DNA from: Ruegeria_C sp041537905
GTDB taxonomy: Bacteria; Pseudomonadota; Alphaproteobacteria; Rhodobacterales; Rhodobacteraceae
Assembly: GCF_041537905.1 (NCBI RefSeq)
Contig: NZ_JBGRUO010000004.1
Span: 62,001 to 126,000, forward strand
Direction: 5' to 3'
DNA length: 64,000 nucleotides
Part shown: piece by piece, positions 24,578 through 33,472 of the stretch
Layout: every line of letters starts with the position of its first letter
Position numbering within the stretch: the first letter of the stretch is position 1
Notes under the pieces: model-generated
Told to the model about the DNA's origin: nothing
Database searches by the model: none
Seen by the model: only the letters and a program-made list of their open reading frames with translations
Translations under genes and position numbers: made by a program

Positions 24578-26410
24578 TTATTCCGCTGCTTCGGTCCGGA
24601 TGAACCCACCCGACTGCCGGTGCCAGAACTGCGCATAAAGCCCGCCTTTCGCCAGCAAAGCGTCGTGGGTGCCGTTTTCGACGATCCGCCCCTGATCCAT
24701 CACGATGATCCGGTCCATTTCGCTGAGCGTGGACAGCCGGTGCGCAATGGCCAGCACGGTCTTGCCCTGCATCACCCGGCTGAGCGCGGTCTGGATCGAG
24801 GCTTCGACCTCGGAATCCAACGCCGAGGTCGCCTCGTCAAGCACCAGGATCGGCGCGTCTTTCAGGATCGCTCGGGCCAGCGCGATCCGCTGGCGTTGCC
24901 CGCCAGACAGCTTCACGCCCCGCTCGCCCAGATGCGCCTCATAGCCGGTGCGGCCCTGCCCGTCCTGCAAGCCCAGAATGAACTCATGCGCCTCGGCCTT
25001 TTCCGCAGCGGCGATCAACTCGGCCTCATTCGCGTCAGGACGGCCATAAAGGATATTGTCGCGGGCGGAACGATTGAACATCGCGGTTTCCTGCGTGACC
25101 ATGCCGATCTGCCTGCGCAAACTGTCCTGCGTGGCCGTCGCGATATCCTGACCATCAATGCGAATTGCGCCTTTTTCGCCTGAATAGAGCCTCATCAACA
25201 GCGAAACCAAGGTCGACTTTCCTGCCCCTGAAGCGCCGACGATACCCAGCTTTTCGCCCGGTTTGATGGTCAGGTCGATGCCCTGCACCCCGCCAATATT
25301 GCGCCCATAGGCAAACCCCACATCGTCAAAGACGATCTCGCCCGCCGTGACCCGTAAATCATCGGCCCCGCGCGCATCTTCGATCCGATTGGGGACAGCC
25401 AGCGTCTTCATCCCGTTTTCGACCTCGCCCACATTTGCGTACATCCCCATCAGCGTGAAACTGACCCAGCCGGTCATCTGCGCGATCCGGATCGAGATGG
25501 TCCCCGCAGCGGCGATGTCGCCTGTCGTGGCACTGCCCGATTGCCACAACAGCAGCGTGACCCCCAGCAACATGACCGGCAGAATCCCCGCCAGACACAT
25601 CAGGATGAAACGGAAACTGGCCGAGAGCTTGCCGAATTCCAGTGAGCGCTCGCGCATCTCACCCAGCGCTTCAAGTGCCGCGCCTTCCTCATGATCGGCA
25701 TGAGCGAACAGTTTGACCGTCTTGATATTGGTGATCGCATCGACGATCTGGCCCGAGACCATGGCCCGCGCCCCCGCCCGCGCTGCCGAGCGTTTGCGGA
25801 TGCGCGGCAGATACCAGCGGATCAGAAAGAAATAGGCCCCCAACCAGCCAATGAACGGCAGCAGCACCAGCGGGTGGATCGAGCCGAGCAGCGCCAGCGT
25901 ACCAACCAGCGAGGCCAGCGCAAAGACCATCGCGCTGATCGTTTCGGACACGATCGAGGCCAGCGCGTTCGAGGTCTGCATCTGTTTCTGCGCGATCCGA
26001 CCGGCGAAATCATCGTCGAAAAATGTCACCGACTGGCCCAGCGTCCAGCGGTTCAGCCGCGCCAGAACCAGCGGCGGGATATTGGGCATGACGACATAGT
26101 TGTTCGACAGGGCTGTGAGGCCGAAGAATACCGGCCGGATCAGCAGGAAAAACACAACAGCGCCCAGGATCATGCCGAGGTTCTGGGCAGTAAAGAACGC
26201 CTCTTGCCCGCCCATCGTCGCGGCGTCGATCACACGGCCCAATATCCAGGCGGTGCCCGCCTCCATGATGCCAGCCGTCGTCGAAAATGCGGCGGCCACA
26301 AACAGCATCGGCCAGGCCCCCGAAAGACACCAGCGCATGAACGCCCCCAGCCGCGGGGGCGGGGGCGTGTCAATCTTGCGGAACGGATCGATCAGGTCCG
26401 CCAGCCTCAT
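24578..26410 (-). CDS. ABC exporter half-transporter (second subunit of a pair)
   Basis: Type I ABC exporter, membrane domain (about 1-330) fused to an ATPase (about 345-610). Walker A is GASGAGKS, the signature LSGGQRQR, and Walker B ILVLDEATSALD keeps the catalytic glutamate. Its 610 residues align over the full length with the product of the adjacent gene, including the tail GGLYAQFWxRQSGGF...EAAE, so the two arose by tandem duplication and probably form a heterodimer. The start overlaps the partner's stop (ATGA). Substrate unknown; lipid or drug export are both possible. Confidence 0.88.
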   Translation of the reverse strand: MRLADLIDPFRKIDTPPPPRLGAFMRWCLSGAWPMLFVAAAFSTTAGIMEAGTAWILGRVIDAATMGGQEAFFTAQNLGMILGAVVFFLLIRPVFFGLTALSNNYVVMPNIPPLVLARLNRWTLGQSVTFFDDDFAGRIAQKQMQTSNALASIVSETISAMVFALASLVGTLALLGSIHPLVLLPFIGWLGAYFFLIRWYLPRIRKRSAARAGARAMVSGQIVDAITNIKTVKLFAHADHEEGAALEALGEMRERSLEFGKLSASFRFILMCLAGILPVMLLGVTLLLWQSGSATTGDIAAAGTISIRIAQMTGWVSFTLMGMYANVGEVENGMKTLAVPNRIEDARGADDLRVTAGEIVFDDVGFAYGRNIGGVQGIDLTIKPGEKLGIVGASGAGKSTLVSLLMRLYSGEKGAIRIDGQDIATATQDSLRRQIGMVTQETAMFNRSARDNILYGRPDANEAELIAAAEKAEAHEFILGLQDGQGRTGYEAHLGERGVKLSGGQRQRIALARAILKDAPILVLDEATSALDSEVEASIQTALSRVMQGKTVLAIAHRLSTLSEMDRIIVMDQGRIVENGTHDALLAKGGLYAQFWHRQSGGFIRTEAAE

Positions 26411-28245
26411 TCCGCGGCCTCCGGGTTCATGAACCCGCCCGATTGCCGCGACCAGAACTGAGCATAGAGCCCACCCTGCGCCAACAATTCGGCATGCGGT
26501 CCCTGCTCGACGATGTGGCCCTGATCCATGACCAGGATACGATCCATCCGGGCAATCGTGCTGAGCCTGTGGGCAATCGCAATCACGGTTTTTCCTTCCA
26601 TCATGCCGTAAAGCGTGTCCTGAATGGCCGCTTCGACCTCGGAATCTAGCGCGGAGGTCGCCTCATCCAACAGCAGAATTGGTGCGTTTTTCAGGATCAC
26701 CCGCGCCAATGTCACCCGCTGGCGCTGACCACCGCTGAGCTTTACCCCGCGCTCACCAACCTTGGCGTCATAACCATGACGCCCCTCGGGATCGGCGAGA
26801 TCAAGGATGAACTCATGCGCTTCGGCCCGTTTGGCAGCCGCGATCATCTCATCCTCGCTCGCCTCGGGACGACCATAGAGGATGTTGTCGCGTACCGAGC
26901 GGTGCAGCAACGAGCTGTCCTGCTGGACCATGCCGATATTGCGCCGCAAGCTGTCCTGCGTCACACCAGCAATCGACTGACCGTCGATGCGGATCTCACC
27001 GGATTCGGCGTCATAGAACCGCAATAACAGCTTGACCAGGGTCGATTTTCCGGCACCAGATCGACCAATCAGGCCGATCTTTTCGCCGGGTTCAATCACC
27101 ATGTTGATCCGGTCCAGGCCACCCGCGCCGCGCCCGTAGTGGTGCGACAGTTCGCGGATTTCGATCCGGCCATCACTCAAGCGCAGGGATTCGGCCTTGG
27201 GGGCATCCACAAGATCGATGGGCTGGGCAATGGTCTCCATCCCTTCGGCCACAACGCCAAGTTCGCGGAAGAAGCTGGTCAGCGCCCACATGATCCAGCC
27301 GGTCATCGCGCTCAGCCGCAGGGTCAGCGCCGCTGCCGCCGCCACAACTCCAACCGTCGACAACCCGTGATACCAAAGCCAGATGCCCCAACCGACGACA
27401 CCAACGATCAGCAAACCGTTCAGCAGGGTCAGCACCACATCCATCGTGGTGAAAATCCGCATCTCGACCTGAAAGGTCCGGCGGGTTTCCTCGATCGCCT
27501 CGCGGGCATAATCGAGTTCCAGATTGTGATGCGCGAACATCTTGACCGAATGGATATTGGTATAGCTGTCGACCACCCGGCCCGTTACAGCCGACCGCGC
27601 GTCCGAGGCCGCCTTGGAGGCCGGACCAACCCGCCGCACCGTCCAGCGCACCAGGCAGGCATAAAGTGCGAACCAGATCAGCAGCGGCACCAACAACCGC
27701 GGGTCCGCCGCCATCAACAGGATCGCAGCGCCGATCAGATAGGCAATCGAATAAGAGATCGCGTCAAAGACCTGAAACACCACCTCGCCGGCAGCGGGCG
27801 GCGTCTGCATGATCCGGTTGGCGATGCGCCCGGCAAAGTCGTTCTCGAACCAGCCGACCGATTGGCGCAGCACATGTTTATGCGCCCGCCAGCGGATCAG
27901 GGTGCCAAAGTTGGGCAGGATCGCGTTGTTCAGAAGCAGCACATCGACGAACTGGATGATCGGCCGCAGGAACAATATGAACAAAGCCACCAGGATCAGC
28001 TCGGTACCATGCGTGGCCCAGACCTGTTGCGGATCACCGGTCAGCAGGTCAACGACGCGACCCATGTAATAGATCAGCCCGACCTCGATCGCGGCAACAA
28101 CGACCGAGATCATCGAGACCCAGACGAAGACCCGCTTGAACGGCTGCGAATACTCCAGCATGAACGGCCAGAGCTTGCGCGGCGGCCGGTCGTTTTCAGG
28201 ATAGGCAACAAAAGGGTCGACGAGATTTTCGAAGTAACGAAACAT
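26407..28245 (-). CDS. ABC exporter half-transporter (first subunit of a pair)
   Basis: 612 residues, six predicted helices (the first near 38-60), then an ATPase with GRSGAGKS, LSGGQRQRVTLAR and ILLLDEATSALDSE. Both this and the partner keep the glutamate after Walker B, so neither site looks degenerate, unlike many heterodimeric exporters. VGWFENDFAGRIANRIMQT (about 125-143) is a segment shared with the second subunit (VTFFDDDFAGRIAQKQMQT). A 198-base gap separates the start from cca and may contain its promoter. Function beyond export is unknown. Confidence 0.88.
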   Translation of the reverse strand: MFRYFENLVDPFVAYPENDRPPRKLWPFMLEYSQPFKRVFVWVSMISVVVAAIEVGLIYYMGRVVDLLTGDPQQVWATHGTELILVALFILFLRPIIQFVDVLLLNNAILPNFGTLIRWRAHKHVLRQSVGWFENDFAGRIANRIMQTPPAAGEVVFQVFDAISYSIAYLIGAAILLMAADPRLLVPLLIWFALYACLVRWTVRRVGPASKAASDARSAVTGRVVDSYTNIHSVKMFAHHNLELDYAREAIEETRRTFQVEMRIFTTMDVVLTLLNGLLIVGVVGWGIWLWYHGLSTVGVVAAAAALTLRLSAMTGWIMWALTSFFRELGVVAEGMETIAQPIDLVDAPKAESLRLSDGRIEIRELSHHYGRGAGGLDRINMVIEPGEKIGLIGRSGAGKSTLVKLLLRFYDAESGEIRIDGQSIAGVTQDSLRRNIGMVQQDSSLLHRSVRDNILYGRPEASEDEMIAAAKRAEAHEFILDLADPEGRHGYDAKVGERGVKLSGGQRQRVTLARVILKNAPILLLDEATSALDSEVEAAIQDTLYGMMEGKTVIAIAHRLSTIARMDRILVMDQGHIVEQGPHAELLAQGGLYAQFWSRQSGGFMNPEAAE

Positions 28246-28443
28246 GAAACGTGCTCCGGAGTGAGCAGATAGAAAGACATGCGAAAGCGGCGGTGCCAGG
28301 ACACCACCCGAACGGGTCGGTTATCCCAGCGTTAGCGGAACCAGATCCCGTGATACATTCGCAGCCGTCCCTTCATGTGACTGAGCGCAAGCTAACTGGA
28401 AACCGGGCGCATTGTCACCCTGAAATTTTTTGCTCGGCAAAAA

Positions 28444-29601
28444 TCACATCATTCCAAGCAGTTCGTCACGCGAAATTTCAAACTGAGACCTTATCCATTT
28501 CGTCTCTAACTCGGCCAATTTCGCGCCTAGTGCCGGTCCCTGATAGGTTGGCATAAGATCGCGCGCGGCCACCGGGAATCGCGCCTTGGCCCCGGTCTCG
28601 ACCTGTGATTTCCACTGGGGATTCCAGGGCTGCTCCAGCAAAGCGCAGCGCAGAACAAGCGAATCCATCGCCAGTGTTGCCTTGATCCGATAGCCAAGTT
28701 CACCCGCCTGTGCGGTGCCCGTTGCGGCCTCATGCAGCTTTGCAAGGGTCCCAATCTGCGCCCGGCTCAGACGCAAGGTTTCCAGCTGCTCAGGCGCGCC
28801 CAGCGCTGCAAGCCGACGCAGCGAGTCGGGGGTAAGACCCGCCTCGGATTCTAGATGAACCAGAAGGGCCAGCGCCCGATCGTCCGAACCCGGCAGTACC
28901 GCCGTCAAAACCCCGATAGCACGCATGCTGGCAACCGAGGGGGCCGGGTCGGGGGCAGCCAGCAGTTTCAGCATCTCGGAGCCCACCCGCTCGCGCGAGA
29001 GCGTCGCTAGCCCTTCCAGGTTTTCGGCAATTGCCGACAGCGCGTCTGGGTCGAACCCCAGCGCCGGATCGCCATACCAGGCGTGAAACCGGAAATAGCG
29101 CAGCGAGCGCAGATAATCCTCGCGGATACGGTCCTGCGCCGCGCCGATGAACCGGACACGACGGGCGTTCAGGTCCTCGATCCCATCCAGCGGATCAAGC
29201 ACGGTGCCGTCAGGCTTTGCGTAGAGCGCGTTCATGGTGAAATCGCGCCGGGCCGCATCCTCGGCCAGATCGGTGGAAAAGGCGACGACGGCACGGCGAC
29301 CATCGGTTGCCACATCGCGGCGAAAGGTGGTGACCTCATGCGGGATGCCACCGTTGACCAGCGTGACGGTGCCGTGGTCGATACCGGTTGGCACCGCCTT
29401 GATTCCCGCCACCTGCGCCAGTTCCATCACGCGATCCGGCACAGCATCGGTCGAGATGTCGATATCCGAGACCGGTGCGCCCAACAGCGCGTTGCGCACA
29501 CAGCCGCCAACAAAAAACGCCTGCGCCCCGCCATCCGTCAGAGCACGGCACACGGCCTGCGTGGCCGAGCGTGTTAGCCAGCTATCGCGAATCCGCGTCA
29601 C
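28444..29601 (-). CDS. cca: CCA tRNA nucleotidyltransferase / poly(A) polymerase family
   Basis: Class II nucleotidyltransferase, 385 residues, expected to add or repair the CCA end of tRNAs. The head has FFVGGCVRNALLG (29-41) and the metal site DIDISTDA (about 46-53), followed by the neck RRDFTMNALY and IREDYLRSLRYFRFHA. Whether it does CCA addition or poly(A) addition is not certain from sequence, but alphaproteobacteria usually carry one such gene, used for CCA. The GTG start overlaps the NUDIX gene stop (GTGA); operon hslO-NUDIX-cca. Confidence 0.88.
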   Translation of the reverse strand: MTRIRDSWLTRSATQAVCRALTDGGAQAFFVGGCVRNALLGAPVSDIDISTDAVPDRVMELAQVAGIKAVPTGIDHGTVTLVNGGIPHEVTTFRRDVATDGRRAVVAFSTDLAEDAARRDFTMNALYAKPDGTVLDPLDGIEDLNARRVRFIGAAQDRIREDYLRSLRYFRFHAWYGDPALGFDPDALSAIAENLEGLATLSRERVGSEMLKLLAAPDPAPSVASMRAIGVLTAVLPGSDDRALALLVHLESEAGLTPDSLRRLAALGAPEQLETLRLSRAQIGTLAKLHEAATGTAQAGELGYRIKATLAMDSLVLRCALLEQPWNPQWKSQVETGAKARFPVAARDLMPTYQGPALGAKLAELETKWIRSQFEISRDELLGMM

Positions 29602-30206
29602 GGGTTCATCCGCGCCGCCAACCCGCGCAGGATACGCGCGGTCGCGCCCCAGATATAGTAGGGGCCATAAGGCACCACGAAATACTTTCGCCGCTGCCCA
29701 CGCCAGCGCCGCGCTTCGACCAGGAAATTGGCGGGCTCAGTGACATGAGCAAGCGGGACGGAGAAGACCTCGTCGACCTCGCCGTATTCGGGCACGATAT
29801 CGAAAGGTCGATCCAGCACCGCAACAACCGGGGTGACATCAAACGCGGTCACCGTTTCATGCGAGGGCAGGTGGCCGATCACACGCGGCAAGTCGCGGGG
29901 CAGGCCGATCTCTTCCTGTGCTTCGCGCAGCGCGGCGGCGGTCACATCCGTGTCGCCGTCATCCTGCTTGCCGCCGGGAAAGGCGATCTGGCCGGGATGG
30001 TGTTTCAGGGCCGAGGACCGTTTGGTCAGGATCAGCCTTGGCCCGTCCTCCTGCTTCAGGATCGGGACCAGAACCCCGGCCGGTCGCAATTTGCGGCCCT
30101 CGGGCAGCACGGCCTCGGGGTTGAGATCGAAATCGCTCGACCCCAGCCCGGGACGGGCCAGGGCCGCGCGCAGATTTTCGACCAGATCAGTCACTGGGGT
30201 CCGCAT
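29598..30206 (-). CDS. NUDIX hydrolase, coenzyme A diphosphatase type
   Basis: Predicted CoA pyrophosphatase. The 202-residue protein contains the NUDIX box GGKQDDGDTDVTAAALREA followed by QEEIGL. Just before it is the CoA-subfamily motif ILTKRSSALKHHPGQIAFPGG. The first glutamate of the NUDIX consensus is replaced by aspartate, but the REAQEE metal-binding core is intact. ATG 30206 overlaps the hslO end by 20 bases; a GTG at 30194 is an alternative start. Cotranscribed with hslO and cca. Confidence 0.85.
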   Translation of the reverse strand: MRTPVTDLVENLRAALARPGLGSSDFDLNPEAVLPEGRKLRPAGVLVPILKQEDGPRLILTKRSSALKHHPGQIAFPGGKQDDGDTDVTAAALREAQEEIGLPRDLPRVIGHLPSHETVTAFDVTPVVAVLDRPFDIVPEYGEVDEVFSVPLAHVTEPANFLVEARRWRGQRRKYFVVPYGPYYIWGATARILRGLAARMNP

Positions 30207-31179
30207 CCGCCTCGAACCCGACCGTTTTCGGGTCCAGCACGTAATGGGCGCCACAGAACTGGCAATCGGCGGTCACGACGCCGTCATCGGTGGTCATCGT
30301 GGCAATATCCTGCGCCGAATAGATCGACAGGCTTTGGCGGACGCGATCCTCGGTGCAGGTGCAGCCAAAGCGCACCGGCTGGGCATCATAGACCCGAGGC
30401 TGTTCCTCGTGAAACAGCCGTACCAGCAGATCGGTGGGTGGAACCGACGGCCCGATCAGCTCCAAATCCTCGACCGTGTCGAGCAGGATATTGACCCGGT
30501 TCCAGTTCTCGCCGGTTTCGCCCTCGACCAGGTCGGCGGCGCTCAGGATGTTGCCGCCGCCCTCGCCTTCAGCGCTGGCCACAAATGGCGACGCTTTGGG
30601 CATATGCTGCAACATGATGCCACCGGCGCGCCAATGCTCTGCCGTGCCAGGTTCCGAGGACCGCCCGAAGCTCAACGAGAAGCGGGTTGGCAATTGCTCG
30701 GACTGAGCAAAATAAGCCTCGGCGCAGGCGCTGAGCGATCCGCCTGCCAGGGGCGTGATCCCCTGATAGGGCTGGGTGCCGCTGCCCTGATCGATCATGA
30801 TGGCGAAATAGCCCTCACCCACCTGATCAAAGGGGGCGCCGTCGCTCAACCGGTCGCGGTCGAAGCTGGCATAGGCCCGGATGCGGGCGGTATCGCCTTC
30901 TTTCTCAGGGGCGTAGTAATCGGTTGCGATCATCCGCACCGGGCCCTTGGACTGCACCTGCAGCGACAGCTTCCAGCGCAGGCTGATGGTCTGACCGATC
31001 AAGGCGGTAAGCAAAGCCATCTCGGCCACCAGCGCCTCGACCACTGGCGGGTAGTCATGCTGCTTGAGGATCCCGTCAAGGACACCGTCCAGGCGGGCAA
31101 CCCGGCCACGCATGTCCGGAACATCAAGTTGAAATGGCAGGACCGTATCGTCCCACGCGATTTTGGTACTGAGTGTCAT
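30187..31179 (-). CDS. hslO: Redox-regulated chaperone Hsp33
   Basis: Holdase that becomes active under oxidative stress when its four zinc cysteines form disulfides. The 330 residues end with the redox switch, GCTCTEDRV (CxC) and DCQFCGAHYV (CxxC), about 30 residues apart as in the family. FKQ-type N-terminal strands and GGSLSACAEAYFAQSEQLPT in the middle are typical. ATG 31179 has AAGGAAACCCC upstream and a possible heat-shock promoter 40-70 bases away. First gene of the hslO-NUDIX-cca run. Confidence 0.93.
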   Translation of the reverse strand: MTLSTKIAWDDTVLPFQLDVPDMRGRVARLDGVLDGILKQHDYPPVVEALVAEMALLTALIGQTISLRWKLSLQVQSKGPVRMIATDYYAPEKEGDTARIRAYASFDRDRLSDGAPFDQVGEGYFAIMIDQGSGTQPYQGITPLAGGSLSACAEAYFAQSEQLPTRFSLSFGRSSEPGTAEHWRAGGIMLQHMPKASPFVASAEGEGGGNILSAADLVEGETGENWNRVNILLDTVEDLELIGPSVPPTDLLVRLFHEEQPRVYDAQPVRFGCTCTEDRVRQSLSIYSAQDIATMTTDDGVVTADCQFCGAHYVLDPKTVGFEADADPSD

Positions 31180-31218
31180 GGGGTTTCCTTACGCGCCACA
31201 GATTGGCATACCGCGACC

Positions 31219-31246
31219 ATATAGGGTGGGCAAGCCGAGTTGAAAG
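31219..31246 (-). promoter_or_regulatory. Possible heat-shock promoter for hslO
   Basis: On the minus strand CTTT (31246-31243) and CCTATAT (31225-31219) are separated by 17 bases. This matches the RpoH pattern CTTG-N17/18-CYTATNT with one mismatch in the -35 box, and carries the same CCTATAT -10 as the dnaK promoter in this window. Its position 40 bases before the hslO ATG is suitable. Confidence 0.4.
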
Positions 31247-31256
31247 AGGCGCATAC

Positions 31257-31703
31257 ATGATCAGACGTTTTGGCGAAAGACCCGAACCGGGGCGTCACTA
31301 TGTCCGGCGCGCGGGCGCGTATGCCCTGCTGCCACGCTCAGGATCTCTGTTGTTGACCTGCCAGACAAATCCGGGGCCGGACCTGCAACTCCCCGGCGGC
31401 GGCATTGATCCGGGCGAATCGCCGCTGCCTGCCTTGCATCGCGAGGTGTATGAGGAAACCGGTTGGCAGATCGCCGCACCCCGCCGGGTTGGCGCATTTC
31501 GTCGCTTTGCCTACTTGCCGGAATATGATCTCTGGGCCGAAAAGATCTGCCTTATCTACATGGCCCGCCCCGTCCGCCGCCTCGGCCCGCCAACAGAGGC
31601 GTTTCACGAAGCGATCTGGATGAGCGCACCGGACGCCGCGCAGATGCTGGGCAATGCGGGCGACCGGTTCTTTGCCCGCAAGTATTGCATCGGCGATTTG
31701 TGA
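31257..31703 (+). CDS. NUDIX hydrolase (general family)
   Basis: A 148-residue NUDIX protein with the complete box GGGIDPGESPLPALHREV followed by YEETGW (about 45-68), so it should cleave a nucleoside diphosphate linked to another group. It lacks the CoA-subfamily signature of its neighbour. ATG 31257 follows AAAGAGGCG; an open frame 28 codons upstream would cross the divergent hslO promoter and is unlikely. Substrate unknown. It reads divergently from hslO. Confidence 0.82.
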   Translation: MIRRFGERPEPGRHYVRRAGAYALLPRSGSLLLTCQTNPGPDLQLPGGGIDPGESPLPALHREVYEETGWQIAAPRRVGAFRRFAYLPEYDLWAEKICLIYMARPVRRLGPPTEAFHEAIWMSAPDAAQMLGNAGDRFFARKYCIGDL

Positions 31704-31711
31704 TCCCCCCC

Positions 31712-32983
31712 TCACGGCCCGTTGAATTCGAACAACGTGGCCGATACGTCATCTTCCATTCCAAACTCTGGCGACATACGCTGGCTCAGCTTGTCATAGA
31801 GCGCGTCCAGGAACGCCCTGCCCTGAACCTCGGGGTCGCAGGCATGCACAAGGTCCAGCAGGCCATCCTCATCCAGCATCTCGCCGTTTTCCAGCCGACA
31901 TTCGGTGAACCCATCGGAATACATCAACACCCGGTCGCCGCGTTCCAGCTTGGTTTCTATCTGGTTGTAAGGCACGTCCGGCAACAAGCCGATCGGCACA
32001 CCGCCCTCGCCCAGAAACGTGGTCGTGCCGTCGCGGCGTAGCAACAGCGGATGCGGGTGGCCCGCCTGAACCAGTCGCAACATGCCGCTTTCAAGATCAA
32101 CAATTCCGTAGGCCATGGTGAAATATTCCTCGACGCCCCGGTCGGTCAGCAAGCGGGCGTTGAGGATGCGCGCAACCTCTTCCGGCTGGCGTAGGGAATA
32201 GAATTTGTCGAAGCGGCGTTCCATCGCCAGGTTCTGATCCAGATAGCTGCCCGACAGGTAGCTGCCCAGCCGCGCGGTCATCATCGCCGAGGTGATACCA
32301 TGCCCGGAGACATCGATGCTGTAGAACCCCAGCCGCCCCGCACCGGGCGAGAACATCCCCACCAGATCGCCGCCGATATGCCCGCAGGGTTCCAGCAGCA
32401 GGCTGACCCGCGAGGCGCCGAATTCGCGGCTGAGTTCCGGGACCAGCGATTCCTGGATCTTGCGGGCCTGAATCAGGTCCTTGTCGATGGCGTCATGCGC
32501 CAGCTTCAGCTCTTCCAGTGCCTTTTCAATCAGCCGGTTCTTTTCGGATAATTCACGCTGCATGCCCAACACACGGTCGCCCGCTGATATGCGTGCGCGC
32601 AACTCGTCCGAGCTGACAGGTTTGATCAGAAAATCATCTGCCCCGGCATCCAGCCCCTGCGCGACCTCGTTCTTTTCGCTCTTCGAGGTCAGCAGGATGA
32701 AATAGGAATACCAGTTTGTTTCAAGATCGCGAAAGGCGCGGCAGAAATCCGGTCCGCTGATGCCCGGCATGACCCAATCGCTCAGCACCAGATCGGGCGG
32801 ATTTTCGGCGCAGATTCTCAGAGCCTCTTCGCCGCTATCGGCCTCGATCACCTCCAGCCCCCATTTCTTGAGCGAGCTGGCAAGGATGCGCCGTTGCAGC
32901 CGACTGTCATCGACGACCAGCACATGGCGAATCGAACCCAATACCTTCTGCGAATGCTCTTCTGCCGATCCAGCCTGCAGCAC
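31712..32983 (-). CDS. Response regulator with PP2C (SpoIIE/RsbU-type) phosphatase domain
   Basis: Signalling protein of a partner-switch or stress pathway, 423 residues. An N-terminal receiver domain (about 20-135) has the acidic pair DD (25-26), phospho-acceptor Asp69 in LVLSDWVMPG and Lys121. A coiled-coil linker (about 138-175) leads to a PP2C-type serine phosphatase (about 195-420) with GGDLVG, SIDVSGHGITSAMM, SDGFTE and DDVSA metal residues. The start is a GTG. Similar in architecture to RbaY of Rhodobacter capsulatus, which acts on an anti-sigma antagonist; that equivalence is inferred. Divergent from a stand-alone HPt gene. Confidence 0.87.
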   Translation of the reverse strand: MLQAGSAEEHSQKVLGSIRHVLVVDDSRLQRRILASSLKKWGLEVIEADSGEEALRICAENPPDLVLSDWVMPGISGPDFCRAFRDLETNWYSYFILLTSKSEKNEVAQGLDAGADDFLIKPVSSDELRARISAGDRVLGMQRELSEKNRLIEKALEELKLAHDAIDKDLIQARKIQESLVPELSREFGASRVSLLLEPCGHIGGDLVGMFSPGAGRLGFYSIDVSGHGITSAMMTARLGSYLSGSYLDQNLAMERRFDKFYSLRQPEEVARILNARLLTDRGVEEYFTMAYGIVDLESGMLRLVQAGHPHPLLLRRDGTTTFLGEGGVPIGLLPDVPYNQIETKLERGDRVLMYSDGFTECRLENGEMLDEDGLLDLVHACDPEVQGRAFLDALYDKLSQRMSPEFGMEDDVSATLFEFNGP

Positions 32984-33075
32984 CGTTAAACCCCGGACAC
33001 GATTTTAATCCCGACACGGGCCGAGCCTAGGCACGTTACCTTAACATCTTATGAAACAACGATTGCGCGAAAATC

Positions 33076-33090
33076 TTAACCTTGTGTTTA
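33076..33090. promoter_or_regulatory. CtrA-like site between phosphatase and HPt genes
   Basis: TTAA-N7-TTTA, one base off the CtrA consensus TTAA-N7-TTAA, in the 159-base divergent promoter region. A second, weaker TTAA-N7-TGAA stands about 30 bases upstream. CtrA commonly controls signalling genes in Rhodobacterales, but a single near-match is weak evidence. Confidence 0.3.
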
Positions 33091-33142
33091 CGACCTCTTC
33101 GCCAGACTGCGCGCAGGGCAGAACAGCCCCGTGAGGTGCAAG

Positions 33143-33472
33143 ATGATTGACTGGTCCCGCGTCGCCCAGTTGCGCGACGAGGTTGGCGAGGATGATTTCG
33201 AAGAGGTGTTCGACCTGTTTCTGGAAGAGGTCGGCGAGGTGATCGCGCGTTTGCGGGTGAGCCCCGATCGCAACACGTTGGAGCGTGATTTGCATTTCCT
33301 GAAGGGTGGCGCGCTCAGCCTTGGTTTCAAAACCTTTTCCACATTATGCCAGAATGGCGAGCGAGAGGCCGCAAGCGGCAATGCCGAAACCGTGGACATC
33401 GCCGAAATCATTGCCGAATTTGAAAGCTCCCGGATCGCCTTTCAGGCCGAAGCCAAGGCACATCTGGTCTGA
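33143..33472 (+). CDS. Stand-alone histidine phosphotransfer (HPt) protein
   Basis: A 109-residue four-helix HPt domain with the phospho-accepting His51 in LERDLHFLKGGALSLGF; the surrounding HxLKG pattern is conserved. It would relay a phosphoryl group between a histidine kinase and a receiver, plausibly the REC domain of the divergent phosphatase protein. ATG 33143 follows GAGGTGCAAG; an open frame four codons earlier is not supported by a better ribosome site. Its TGA stop directly abuts the stop of the convergent ilvA gene. Confidence 0.85.
   Translation: MIDWSRVAQLRDEVGEDDFEEVFDLFLEEVGEVIARLRVSPDRNTLERDLHFLKGGALSLGFKTFSTLCQNGEREAASGNAETVDIAEIIAEFESSRIAFQAEAKAHLV

Noticed and set aside
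28426..28443. TTTTTTGC-TCG-GCAAAAA hairpin just after cca
   Set aside because: The stem has AT-rich arms and no G/C-rich core with a T tail on the strand of cca, so it is not a convincing terminator.
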